DNA of 64,000 bases from NCBI RefSeq assembly GCF_907164915.1, contig NC_061866.1, positions 51,209,113 to 51,273,112 of the forward strand, in the 5' to 3' direction. The position numbers and the translations under genes were made by a program. Positions 37,372 to 49,098 of this stretch are shown here, piece after piece. Under the pieces are notes generated by a model, which did no database searches, was not told the DNA's origin, and was given only the letters and a program-made list of their open reading frames with translations. This stretch comes from Impatiens glandulifera (taxonomy: Eukaryota > Streptophyta > Magnoliopsida > Ericales > Balsaminaceae). Position 1 is the stretch's first letter, and every line of letters starts with the position of its first letter.

Positions 37372-39465
37372 CTATGGCTTTGATGGAGAAGGCGATGTTG
37401 GAGGCTTGAGATCTGGATACTGCAACAAACATATAAACAAACAAAAACCAAATAAATCAATTAAGAAACCAAGAAATAAACAATCAATACAATGATAAAA
37501 TTACTTACATATGGGTAAGGTGAAAGTGATCTTGGAATTCTAGGAACAGCCACTGTCTCTTCTGTTTTTGGAGGCTTAAACGCAGAAACCACTTCTGGCT
37601 TAGGCTCTGTCTCTGGCTCCGGCTTAGGCCCTGTCTCTGTCTCTGGCTCCGGCTTAGGCCCTGTCTCTGTCTCTGGCTCCGGCTTAGGCCATGTCTCTGT
37701 CTCTGGCTCCGGCTTAGGCCCTGCCTCTGTCTCTGGCTCCGGCTTAGGCTCTGTCTCTGGCTCCGGCTTAGGCTCTGTCTCGGCCTCCGGCTCTTGTGTT
37801 TTCGATGGCTTAACTATCGGAAGAGCTTTGCTAACTGAGACTGGTGGTAGAAGAGCGATCCCAATTTGCTGAAATTTCCTCCCAAAATTTGACTTAATAA
37901 TAATGAATTACAATATTTACAACAACAACAAAAAAAAAAACTGATTAATTGAACCTTGATATCATCAGCAATTTCATTTGGACTAATTCTGGTTGTTAAG
38001 AATTCGTCGACTAGTTGCAGAGTTTGTTTCCTGTCCTGTTAATACGAATAGAAAATCTCAAAACAAAATTTCCATACTTATAATAAACAACTTGTTGAAA
38101 TAAACAAACCTCTGCATAAAGGAATTTCTTGCTGACAAATTGAACAATTGCAGCTGATCCCAAAACCTGAAGTATTGTTTCTACCTAGAATAGAACAAAC
38201 CATGTTATATAGATGTTTTCTCAAGAATAAAATCAAACCCTTCATTTCAAACATGTCAAATTCTCTTTTGTAGGAATCCTATCAATTTCTTGCCAAATAC
38301 ACACACAAGGGTAGTTTAGGAAACGTCATTCTTTTTCACCTCTGTAAATGCAAATAAACTCAATCCAGTAGCAACAGCAAGACCAAGAGTTATAGACAAA
38401 ACACCAGCAGCTTCCTGCAAAATTCACCATCAATTCATCAATTTCCATTTCTCGTTATAAGTTACACGAGAAACATACACCAAATCCTTCAATGGCGTCG
38501 GTTAAACTGCTGAAATCTAAGCCGACAGACTTCTTTGGTTCTATCCAAGGAAGACCACTCTTCTGCAACAATGTGGATGAATGAAATTCAGTATCATTAT
38601 GGAAAAACAGAGGAATAAAAACAGAGAAAATGTGAATAATTAACCGTCCATCCTTTTGGTCCTTCAGCACCATCTTTAATGGCATAAGCAGATTTATATC
38701 CGTTGGATGTTAATAGCTCTGCAACCAGTTCAGAGTTCCCATCAAATCTGGCTTTCGTCACAAAATTCAAGAATTAGTTTTTTTTTTCTTCTTCTTCATA
38801 GTTTGGATTTGTAGATCAAAGAGGAAGAGTGATGATGCGGCTTACTTGTCTAGGATGAACAACGTTGTACTCTCTGGTTCCTTAAACTTAAAAGATAGTT
38901 TCTTCAAGAACCCTAATTTATCTTCCCCATTGTAAGTAACAGTTACAGTCTTCTTCTTCAATCCTCGAATATCAGGACTACCCACTAGCCTTATATCAGA
39001 TGGGGATCTTATATCAAGCAATTGGGTATTCGATTCAGAACCCAACTTTTCAAAAGCATTTTTTGAAGTATCAACTCCCCACGGTTTCTGTTTGGATTTT
39101 CCAAGAATCTGAGACAAAACCAAAGGAACAGCTAAAATGGCGGCACCTCCGATTATAACAGCTGAATTCTCGACGGCGTAGTTAATCAGTCCTCCGAAGT
39201 CAAAATCCGAGGTGGTTTCTGACTGTCGTAAGGCTTCTTCATATGTCAATGCTCTTGCATTGTCTGCTACGGTAATGATTGATGATAGTAAAGCAGCCAT
39301 TCCTCCATTTATGTTTCTTGATGCGGATTCTGATAGATTAATGAAAAATCTGTGTTTTGATTCTTTTGAACAAGGTAAAGATGAGATCTTTATGGGTTCT
39401 TTTCTTCTGGTTCTATCGGAAAGAACTGAAATTGGAGTTAATCCCAGGCCATTGATGGCTTCCAT
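37372..39465 (-). CDS. TROL: TROL: thylakoid rhodanese-like protein that anchors FNR
   Basis: Eight exons: 39465-38846, 38747-38645, 38562-38479, 38414-38340, 38184-38110, 38035-37955, 37868-37509, 37419-37372 (1,446 nt, 481 residues). TROL tethers ferredoxin-NADP+ reductase to the thylakoid and influences linear versus alternative electron flow. Features: transit region (1-50), a lumen-type signal ending ARA (70-72) before LTYEEAL, a first membrane span (101-121), a lumenal rhodanese-like domain with Asp in FDGNSE where active rhodaneses have Cys, a second span after [19 protein letters not shown], a Pro-Glu-rich hinge, and the FNR-binding tail [11 protein letters not shown] at the very end. 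The exon-3 donor is GTATGT; the GT two bases upstream breaks the frame. Confidence 0.95.
37590..37795 (-). repeat. 30-bp tandem repeat in the TROL hinge
   Basis: Within the TROL gene, a 30-bp unit and 18- to 24-bp variants encode repeated [10 protein letters not shown], about seven units. The hinge is the flexible PEPE segment between the membrane and the FNR tail. The units are nearly identical, so expansion is recent. Confidence 0.9.
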
Positions 39466-40974
39466 TGAAGAAAATTGCTTGGTTTCTTGTTAGAAGATGT
39501 GCAGGAATGGTGAAATCACCATGAAAGCTTACTTGGATTGGATTGGCCGACTGCAATTTTTGCTTGCTACAGAATTGTTTGAGATGGAAATGCTCAAGTG
39601 GATGGAAAGATGATATTCGACCTATTGTTAAGTGACATGTGGCAAGTGAGGATGAGGGAGCTTTTTATGTCCGGTGGCTTATTAAATGTCGACTTTATAA
39701 ATAATAAAATATTAAACATAAAATAAAACATGGTGGCTGATTGATGTCCATGAGTGGGACTTAGGGTCGGTTTGATCTTTGGTTTGTCTAGGAATTTTTC
39801 TAAAAATATCTTGTTTGATACAAAAATGAACTATTTATTAAAATATTATTTTATATTTTTGAAATTTAAGTTAATAAAAAAATATTAAGAGTGTTTTATT
39901 GATAAATTTAGTAATTTAATGATTAATATTTATTATTAAATTTTTTTATTTTATCAACAAATCAATTATATTTGATCAAGTGTGATTGAGACATGGTTTG
40001 TGATAAATAATAAACATATATTTTTGATTCACGTCAGTCACCATAATAAATGTTAAATATATTAATTAAATATTTGATGGATTAAAGTGAAAATGTAAAG
40101 TGACGAGACGAGATATTCATTGGAAAAAAATATGTAATGAGATATATGAGAAGATGTGTTGTTTTATCGAATTGAGAATTTTTATTTTTAATTTTAATAT
40201 ATTATTTATGATTTATTAAGAATTTTAAACATTAAATATATATATATATTTTATAATTTTTTATTATATTAAAATCTTTTTAATTTAAAATATAATTATT
40301 GATAGCGATTTTTGGTTGGTGTATAATTTTTTTTATAAAAAAATTTAAATGATATTAATATTATAATATTAAAATAAAATATTTTAATTAATGATGTATA
40401 TGATATATAAGGAGTAGAATGATTTTTTTTTTTTTTAATTTGTGTTATTAAAATAATTAATCTAATCTAGATAATAATTTATTATTTTATATTTATTTTA
40501 ATTAAGGAGAACGAGTATAATATCAAATATCAATGGTTCATGCTTGCTTTAACTTAGAGCGCTTTTAAATAGAATCGAAGTCACGGATAACATTTTGGAC
40601 TCTTTAAGCAAACTTTTAATCATCATATAAATTGAAACAAATGATTTTTTATTTTATTATAATAAATTGAATATTGTGAATGATTTAATTGAATTGAATT
40701 TGGTTATTACTCATGCATGATTTGATATCTTTATAAGAATGAGATCCAAACAAGGTAATGGTAATGACATCAGCAATGGTGTAGGTATGTCATCAAAGAA
40801 GAGTGATGATGCAACAGATGATGCAATAATTCAAATATCTGAGTCTCTTTTTATTCCCCTGTTTCTAGGAAACTCACATTATCCGATTTAATAAATACAT
40901 CTCCATGACCTAGACTTGATCGAACACCGGTTGTCCCATCTCTCTTTCTCTCTCTGATAAGAGATCTGTCGAAA
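39466..40974. other. Intergenic DNA between TROL and the VQ gene
   Basis: The divergent TROL and VQ promoters lie here. The middle is AT-rich without exons. CTCTCTTTCTCTCTCTGATAAGAG just before 40975 is a CT-rich leader for the VQ gene. Confidence 0.5.
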
Positions 40975-41415
40975 ATGGAACATGTTGTCAAGCTAAAGAA
41001 GATGAAGAAGAAACCGACGTCTCCGAAAGCTTATTTGAAGAAAAAACCCATAATCAAAGTGACATACATATCGAATCCGATGAAGGTACGGGCGAATAAT
41101 GAATCTGAGTTTCGAGCCATTGTTCAAGAACTCACCGGCAAGAACTCAACCGTTGCTGTTGACACTTGGCCGGAGTTAGAAGAAACTACTGTCCACGACC
41201 ACGACCACGACAGCATGATCATCAATGGCGTTCTTACTACTACTACTACTACTCCTGATTCAGCTACTGTGGAACAGGAGGAGATGATCGAAATCGCGAG
41301 ATCGACGCAGACGCAGACGTTTGAATATAATTTTGATGATGAAATTAGTAGTAATTCCTTACTACTAGATAACTTAAATGGGTTTCAATACTATTGGGGT
41401 ACTATTCTTGCGTAA
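40975..41415 (+). CDS. VQ-motif protein, SIB-like
   Basis: Intronless, 146 residues. The VQ core FRAIVQELTGK (about 47-57) follows IKVTYISNPMKV, as in the sigma-factor-binding proteins SIB1 and SIB2. VQ proteins bind WRKY factors (group I and IIc) and SIBs also bind plastid SIG1. The N-terminus is strongly basic (KLKKMKKKPTSPKAYLKKKP), which could serve as a nuclear signal. A Thr run and a DHDHD stretch sit in the poorly conserved middle. Plastid import is not obvious from the sequence. Intronless structure is usual for this family. Confidence 0.9.
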   Translation: MEHVVKLKKMKKKPTSPKAYLKKKPIIKVTYISNPMKVRANNESEFRAIVQELTGKNSTVAVDTWPELEETTVHDHDHDSMIINGVLTTTTTTPDSATVEQEEMIEIARSTQTQTFEYNFDDEISSNSLLLDNLNGFQYYWGTILA

Positions 41416-42871
41416 ATAATATATTAATAATTTTATAACTATTTCAGTTTAATTATTTTTCAATTCTCCATTCATTCACTATTATTAAACATAATAGATT
41501 GTCTTATCTATTATTAAACATAATAGACTGTCTTATCGAACAAAAAAGCGAGTTCATGGTACATAGAACACAAAATTTTGGAAGAGTAAATTTGATCCCA
41601 TCAAACTTAATGACATCTTTGATTTCACCCATTCATTTTTTTTAGTTTACTGGTTATCAATATGGATGAATGTGAAGTAACAAAACATACTTATTTCACA
41701 TAATAATTGAGGTTGGGTTAGTTCGATTCTACATGTACCGGTAGTGTAAGTATCCATTCAGAAAGTGTCACATGTACAAAAGAGAAAAAAAAAAATAACA
41801 AATGAGAGAGGTGATATTTTACTTTTGTGTATATGTGTCACTTTATGAGTGAGATACAAGTAGTGTCTATACATGTAGCATCGAATTAACTCTGAGGTTG
41901 TATACATTAAAATAGCAAAGTCTTTGTTCGGTCCATATAGTCAAAATCGGTTTAGAATTGAATCGATTACGAAAAAGAATTGAAATAATTAATATATTTT
42001 TTTTTAGTTATCACTTACCAAAATAAATGTTTATACAAAATTGGGTTGATAGTGCTTGCTTGTATTGTATTGAAAGACATTAAGCGGGTCAATGTCACTT
42101 ATGAACGTGGGTTTGAAAATGAATTGGCTTTAATTGAAAATGTTTAAAGGATATATATAGGCATAATGCAGCATATTATTTTGGTCCCAACACATAGTGC
42201 ACAAATTCTAGTTCAGAAAATTATTTCCTAACTCTATTTGATTCAACATTCTATAAGGATGTCTTAGTAAAAGAGATGTTTGATATTGATAATGAAAAAA
42301 TAGAATCCATATAAGATTTCGAATTAGAATAGTAGAAAGTTATCCGATCTTCGGGGGCATGAAAGAGGTGGACTTGTTTTCGTCTAAACCAATATGGAGC
42401 GATATTGGAACTTCAATGTCTATGTCATTTTAGTGAAACGTATAATTGAAAAAGAATAGAAGATCTTCAAGAATAAGAGCCCTATATCTAGTGAAGGAGG
42501 TTGAAAAATTAATTTGGGATTAATTTGAAATTTTAAAAAAAAAATTATGAATAAAACAGGTTTATCATTCATATATATATATATATATATTGTCTTTTTT
42601 TTAGGGTAGGCTTGGTCTAACTTGGTCGGTCCTAACCTAAATTTTGCCTATGCCTACATTCTGCGTATATCTTGTATGTAGGCTTTGATGTTATTTTTTT
42701 TTCCAAAACCAATATTATCAATAAAAATTTGAGGACTTATTTATATAATAAATTTATCTTAAATAATAATAAAATATATATTTTTTTTCTCTTTTATCTC
42801 GAAGGAAGAAAATTAATGGGCTTCATCAATATAGAAGAAGAAAGAGAAGTGGACGAACCAGAGACTCTCTA
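41416..42871. other. Intergenic DNA between VQ and DUF1499 genes
   Basis: No exon seen. Two 26-base near-copies of ATAGATTGTCTTATC (near 41498-41535) form a short tandem duplication. The rest is AT-rich. Confidence 0.45.
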
Positions 42872-44078
42872 ATGGCTTCCTCCTCCATCGCTTTTTCTCC
42901 CACTCCGTCTTTCTGCCGCAAATTCAACGGTAACTTTTACAGACATACTTCTCGCCATCCTCGTCGTCCTCTCCTTATCGTCTCGAAACATCAACAGAAT
43001 GACAGCAAATCTACCTTAACAACGACCAGCAGCCGCAGGTATATATATTATCAAACAAACATATATGTGTTCATTCAGTTCGATAAACCTAATAAACACA
43101 CCAACTTTATCATCATACAATTACGTACGTGAAGGGAAGTGATTCTAAAGACAAGCGAGATTGCAATGTTTATAGCCATTCTTAATTTCAGGTAATAATA
43201 ATAATAATAATCACAATTCCAATGCACTTATTTCTATCATCTTGATTTTACATAATCTATCTAGATTCATTTGTTCAGTGGAAAAAAACCAAATTATCTT
43301 GGAATACAGAAGAACCCACCTGGACTTGCCCTATGTCCAGCTACTCAGAATTGTGTATCAACTTCTGAGAACATCACTGACCTAAACCACTATGCTCCAC
43401 CCTGGTATAACTATCTATCTATCTTCATTTCAATCCTTTATTTTTATTATAAACAAAAAACAAAACTTTGTTTCTTGGATCAGGAATTATAACCCTGATG
43501 GTAAACGTGGGAATATAACCAGAGAAAAGGCAATAGAAGAGCTGCTTCAAGTGGTATGTACTACTATTCAAAACCCCCCTACTTCACTTACTTTACTTCC
43601 CTCTTCTGTTCAAAACCTTAATCCTGTTCATTCGAGTTCTAGATCAAATCAACAAAGGTGGACAAGTCCAATCCAAGGATCATAGAGAAGAAAGACGATT
43701 ATTTGTATGTTGAATACTCAAGCCCTATCTTGAAGGTACTATAATAGAGGCTTTCAAATTATAGATAATTTATAATCAAAAGCTCATATTATTAGACTAA
43801 ATTTGTTTTCATTTGTTCTACCAGTTGGTTGATGATGTTGAGTTTTGGTTTCCACCTGGTAAGAAGCCGATAGTACAATACAGATCAGCTTCTCGTGTGG
43901 GCAGTTTTGATTTTGATGCCAACAAAAAGAGGATTAAGGTGTGATATTTCATTTGTGTATTATTTATGTGGCGGTCTCAAAGGAAAGATCAAACTTCTTA
44001 ACTCCTCCTAATCATTTATTCTAGGCATTGCGTTTACAGTTGGAGAAGAAGGGTTGGGCTTCCGAAAACAGCTTCTAA
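42872..44078 (+). CDS. DUF1499 protein, probably chloroplast
   Basis: Seven exons: 42872-43038, 43135-43191, 43279-43404, 43484-43553, 43643-43735, 43825-43938, 44025-44078 (681 nt, 226 residues). The first ~60 residues are Ser, Arg and Thr rich without acids, as in a transit peptide; a hydrophobic stretch (EIAMFIAILNF) follows and may be a lumenal or membrane signal. The body has the DUF1499 pattern: CPATQNCVSTSE, YLYVEYSSPIL, LVDDVEFWFPP, then YRSASRVGSFDFDANKKRI. DUF1499 proteins occur in bacteria and plastids; the biochemical role is unknown. The gene converges with the next one. Confidence 0.85.
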
Positions 44079-44416
44079 GAAAGTATATAGATTCTTTAAT
44101 TAAATAAGATAGAGGATAATAACAACCTTCTTTCCTTAAATTTGAAATTGACTTTATTCTCATATGAGAATAAATAATATATATCATAAAAGTGTTTGAT
44201 TGATAAATAGAAAACAAAACTTACTCCAATAAGGAGTGTATGAAAGACATACAATATCCTGCCACCACTTGCTGCTCCAATTAGGATATGAAGTGTAAAA
44301 TCAGACAGCGTCAAACCAGAAGATGGCGATAGAGAGACCCTTCAAGATGACCGGCCAGTTGGTGGTGGTGGCAAAACCGCCCACATGAGGTGAAAACTTA
44401 AGGTCAGCTGCCTTTT
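44079..44416. other. Convergent 3' regions
   Basis: 3' UTRs of the DUF1499 gene (+) and the helical-repeat gene (-). The minus-strand frame at 44096-44314 does not join the upstream exon in phase and is treated as untranslated. Confidence 0.5.
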
Positions 44417-47356
44417 TCAATGGATATCCTGCATGTAAACCACAACCAAAACATGTAAACCCATAAACTTCCAAAAAAACAAATGGCTAATTCTTATCAA
44501 TAATGTTCTGTAACTACTTCAATAAGCTAATAAGCCTATACATAGTTGAAAGTATCGTCTTGTTCTTCTAAAACACGTGATAAGGGCATCAAATTATATT
44601 TCAAATAACCATGCCTAAGGCAGCATGGGTCACACTTAAGCCTTATATTGTTCAGTCAGCCAAAAATTTCAATCTATTATTCCTTAATCGTCTCAAAAAC
44701 AAGTACACCTACTTTCCTTCATCTCATTCTATCTAATGTACTTAGACTGGAATTCCCTGTATAATTATGTCCTTGAGGAATAAGGCAATGTAACATACCC
44801 CTTTTAAACTTGAGTATTAAACTGAACCAAATTAATTATTGATCTCTGTAAGGAAATAGAAGTTTTACCACTGGAATGACATTTACATGGAGGGATTGTC
44901 CAACAGCTATCAGATTTTGATCGTCCTTGTACCTATCCCAAACAGCTTCAAACTGTGTACCTTTGCATCTTGTAGGACCAAAAAATATTCACATTTTAGA
45001 CAGGTATGGAAATTATATGCTCTCTGTACAAGTATTACATAAAATATACAAATGACAGAAAACACAAGGCAAGATATTTACTGCTGAATAAGTATTAAGT
45101 TCCGAACAACATGTGACCTAATTTCTTCTCGAGCAACTTTTAATGCTGCTTCCTTGTATAGAATAATAAGCTCATCCACCAGCCTAAGAAGAAAGGACAA
45201 GAATCAATACTAGTATTACAGGCAAACTTTTTTTTGTTTAGAAAAAAAAGGAAAAAAAAAACTAAGTTCTTTTCCATAAGAAGCACAACTTGGTCAAACC
45301 TATCAGCGTTAAACAATAACGTCGAATAATCAAAATATTACACATAATACTCCGCGATTACCAAACACTCTGAACTGATTAGCAAATAAGACTGATAATA
45401 AACTGGAATCATACTAACCCTAGTTTTGCAGAAACCACTCAAAGGCATATGAATGCACCAAGTGCCTTGTATCTGATTTAGGTATAAATCAATATAGCTC
45501 AATTTACCTGTCTATATATGAGGAGTTCCTTATCCATGTTAGCTTCAAAACTGTATGGATCCGCTCAAGAACCTGTAAAGGAAGTGCGCATCAATGCATT
45601 ATGCACTGAATGCATTCATGAGAAAACTATATGTATGTGTAAATAAATCAGTTCTTTCAACAGAAAATACAAGTGAAAAAAGGAGATTTTTCTAAAATAC
45701 AAATGTGATAAGTAGGCATGCGTGAATATTGCAAACTAGAAAACTTTCCAACACTCACGAGCAGAACAGTTTCATCATCATCAGCATGCATCCACTTAAA
45801 GAACAGTGGGAATATGTGCCTGAAATGTGCTAAAAGCACAAGACCAATAGCATTGAAAAGTGGCTCAATATGTTGAAGCCACGCTAGACGACGATCTTTG
45901 TGTCTTGGTTGGCGGCTCAAGTGGCTCAACATCTCTGTTAATATCCTTTCAAACCTAAAAAAAATATATGTAACAGTATAAATAATATATATTTTGACGA
46001 TAAAGAGTTCTTCAAATGGAGATAAAGGTGCTAAATCAAGCATGTGCTGTTAACAATTATAATGTAACTTTTCCCTGTCAATGCATTTCATGCTTCATCT
46101 CTATTATTTAGAACAAGTCTTTATTTGAAATATCAATTAGCCTAACTAAAAGAATGCATACCATGAACTACGGGGATTATTTTGATGAATAGATGTCAAG
46201 ATAACCACCGACATCTCCACCACAAGGTGCCATATCTCATCAGCTGATGTGATATTTTGGAGACAAGCATCAAGGATCGCATCTTCATACCAATTTATGT
46301 CAGAAGCATTCACATTTTTTGCTACATGTATAAAGCTCATCATGCCTTGCCCCTGAAATTGTAGAGCATAAGATAGTCTCACATACTTGATTAAACAATC
46401 AACAAAGACAAAATTCAACATAATTACTTTCTTTTCGTACTGTCTATAAAGTGTACTCTCCTTGTATTAGTTTACATTCAAATATATGAAGAGACTCCTC
46501 TTCCCAACAAAAAGGAAGGGATGAAACAAAGGGGAGGGAATAAGCATGAGTTAGAACATCACATACTTTCACCTCTGGCGACCAGTGATCAAGAGCTGTT
46601 AATGCACAAGGAACAACCAAAGTACAGATTCCTCCAAGATGAGAGCATTCCACCTGCAAAAGATATGTAAATTAAACAAACTTTAAGTCGATCATCGTCG
46701 GGTTATGAAAATAACTTGATAAAAAGAATGATGAATTAAACATAGCCCTAGAAAACCAACAAAGAAAGACTGCATAGAAAAACCTGTGTCAATAACCATC
46801 TGAATTGATATGCAGCCACAATAGCAAATACAACCGGAGCCCTAGCCGTGGCTGATGATATATCATTACCACTGTCTAACTTATTAACTGAGCTCTCCTT
46901 AATCGTATCCTTCACCCGAGACAACATTTCAGGCATCAATTCCAACACCAAGCTGCAAGAAACCGCTCTTGAAAGCCTTTGAAAAGCCAAATTGGCGGAG
47001 GTAGACAGCGTATGAGGGATCCATGAGAGCTGTTCGTAATTCGAATCCACAGAAGAAGCTAATGCAGCACAGAACAGAACGAGATCAATGGTTTTGCTAC
47101 GTATCTGAGATTCGGAGGCATTGGAGAGGGAATCGGCGTCGGGAAGAAGGGACAAGAGCATGGACTTGACGGAGACATTGGAGGCTTCAGGTGGACTGTA
47201 TTGCACTTCGGAAAGAGATTCTTTTAGCTGTTGAGATAACCTATAATTCACCAGTTGATCAAAACCCTAGATAACGAATAAGATATAATAGATGGAGAAA
47301 CAGAGAAACGCTTACGGGATGAGAAGAGGAACTGTGTTCAACATTTCTGCCGCCAT
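44417..47356 (-). CDS. ARM/HEAT-like helical protein of unknown role
   Basis: Nine exons: 47356-47316, 47240-46784, 46653-46567, 46352-46162, 45954-45759, 45572-45508, 45183-45082, 44968-44869, 44428-44417 (1,251 nt, 416 residues). All junctions keep frame. The protein is almost wholly helical and Leu-rich, with segments such as LTEMLSHLSRQPRHKDRRLA, LVLLAHFRHIFPLFFKWMH and VLERIHTVLKLTW that look like ARM/HEAT repeats. It resembles the uncharacterised plant ARM-repeat protein I recall as Arabidopsis At2g39910. No signal peptide or membrane span is convincing. The last exon adds only three residues (DIH) before TGA, so the C-terminus is the least certain part; failure to splice the last intron would instead end in KLLFPYRDQ. 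Confidence 0.8.
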
Positions 47357-48057
47357 TTGGAACACGACGCAATCCAGAGATTTTCTTATTCGAGCTTCTA
47401 TAATATTTAAGGAAAACCTCCATAAATTAATAGTTTGAGACTGAAAAAAATTATTAATTAATTGATAAATTAATAAATTAATAATTTATTAATTTATTAA
47501 AATATTCATTAATTAAATAAATTTTTAAATATAATTAAATTATAAATATATAAATTTATATAAATTAAATATATTTATAAATATTATTAAACTTAATTCA
47601 TTTTTTAATTTATTTGGTAATGTTATGAAAAATGATGAACAAATCATTTATAGTGTTATAAAAGATGAGACAAAAGATGAAGTTTCACTAAGTAATAAAT
47701 TTGATATTTGACTTAAGAATTATTTTTTTTTTGTTTTTTTTTTAGGATTTGTATGTGTTTTGTTTACAAAAATTGAATTATTTGAGATAAAATATTAAAA
47801 TACTGTTTTATATTTAAAATTAAAATTTAATAAAAATAATTTAATTAATAATTTGATTATTATGATAATATTAATAAGTTAGAGAGAGTTTATAAAAAAA
47901 TCTAAAATCAAATAAATTCTTAGTTTTTTTTTTAAAATTTGTGTCTATATTTGTAATTTTTTTAAATAATTTGTTAGATATATAAATAAAATAATAATTT
48001 GTAAAGGCAAATATATTCAAATCAATTAAGGGTAAGGGGTAGGGATTTTTATTAAAA
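47357..48057. other. Intergenic AT-rich DNA
   Basis: Promoter side of the helical-repeat gene, then strongly AT-rich sequence without exons or defined repeats. Confidence 0.5.
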
Positions 48058-48349
48058 ACTAGCTGATAAGGTGGGAGAGCCTAAGAGTTATTAAACCAAA
48101 CCCAGAATCACTCTACATTGCCGCCCGACATCCACGCGGCCAAGGTCACGGCAATCTCCCTGATTCCGCCCTCCCCGCGCTTCGTCGCACCAACGGTTCA
48201 ATGTAGAGACCTGCCCTGATACCACTGATAACTCTTAGGAGAACCACACCTTAAAAGCTAGCCGTTAAGGCAGGAGAGCCCTAGCGCTATTAAACCACAC
48301 ATAGGAATCCTATAATTCCAATGTGGGATTCAAGTCCCATTCCTTAACA
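48058..48349 (-). mobile_element. TRIM-like small LTR element, partial
   Basis: On the minus strand a 124-bp LTR-like block (48349-48226) starts TGTTAAGGAATGGGACTTG and ends TTATCA. One base later comes TGGTATCAG, the core of the tRNA-Met primer site, which in plants marks LTR elements. A GC-rich ~100-base interior follows (48115-48210). The low end (48058-48107) repeats part of the LTR (AAGGTGGGAGAGCCTAAGAG against AAGGCAGGAGAGCCCTAGCG), so it is a truncated second LTR. No coding capacity. Size and layout suit a terminal-repeat retrotransposon in miniature, now decayed. Confidence 0.6.
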
Positions 48350-48579
48350 TTTACAATCATTACATAAAGTTGAATTACAGCTTGATCATCAGAAACTTCC
48401 TGCATTCCACTTCATTTACTATTTGTCCTTTCCTTCTGTGCAATCTCTTTGCGTAACGTAAATCGAAAGCTTATTCTTTCCAAGAAGAATCTGAACTTAT
48501 CGGTTCGTCTTCGTCTCCGTGTTCTTTTGCAATACAGAATATCAATGATATTCAAATCCTACATGCAATACGCCTCCGA

Positions 48580-49098
48580 TTGCTGCGATACCAGAGAAAT
48601 GATGCTTGTTTGTTTACATTGTTTGTGAAACTGATGGCATCAAAAGGATATTATCACCATTACCAGAACGAAACAATGGATTTGACCTATTCTAGTAGCG
48701 ATGACAACAACTCTGAAATCTCTTCCTCTATTTACATTCACATCAATGAAGCCGTATTCTGTTCTTCATCGCAATCCACGGCTTTCGTGTTGGCCATCCA
48801 CGACAGCCGGTGGTCAGCAGCACGAGCTCCGGCAGACATTCCGCCGGACGCCTATGATTTAACTGCCCGGCCATGTGGTTGTCTGGAGATCAGAGAGGAT
48901 ATAAGTGTTAATTGTAATGAGAAGCCGTTGAGGCCGAGATTGAACTTGACATGGAAAAACCTAACAGACTACGATGTCTGGATGAATATTTGGAGAGAAT
49001 TGAAGATTTTGATAGTTCAAGGTACAATTTTAGCTTTACTCGTATTACATTTCATTTTTATAACAAATGTACCATGGTATAGTCGTCAATACTTTTGA
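48580..49098 (+). CDS. Unrecognised coding exon or small gene
   Basis: An open frame of 172 codons. I do not recognise the family. The central part (ADIPPDAYDLTARPCGCLEI, then RPRLNLTWKNLTDYDVWMNI) has normal coding composition and the look of a conserved protein, with Cys-Gly-Cys in the middle. The last 20 codons are very hydrophobic (ILALLVLHFIFI), but a good donor (AAG/GTACAA at about 49020) sits just before them, so they may be intron read-through and the gene may continue in an exon I cannot place. Support for real coding: a broken homologue of residues NNSEISSSIYIHINEAVFC lies at 60373-60456. The start is uncertain; an internal Met at codon 19 is also plausible. Confidence 0.5.
   Translation: MLRYQRNDACLFTLFVKLMASKGYYHHYQNETMDLTYSSSDDNNSEISSSIYIHINEAVFCSSSQSTAFVLAIHDSRWSAARAPADIPPDAYDLTARPCGCLEIREDISVNCNEKPLRPRLNLTWKNLTDYDVWMNIWRELKILIVQGTILALLVLHFIFITNVPWYSRQYF

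Noticed and set aside
42672..42872. 66-codon frame ending at the DUF1499 start
   Set aside because: AT-rich leader sequence with no family content; it ends just where the real start begins.
44096..44314. Possible C-terminal exon of the helical-repeat gene (GYPLKKAADLKF frame)
   Set aside because: The preceding exon ends in phase 0, which puts a TGA four codons into this exon. The open frame needs another phase.
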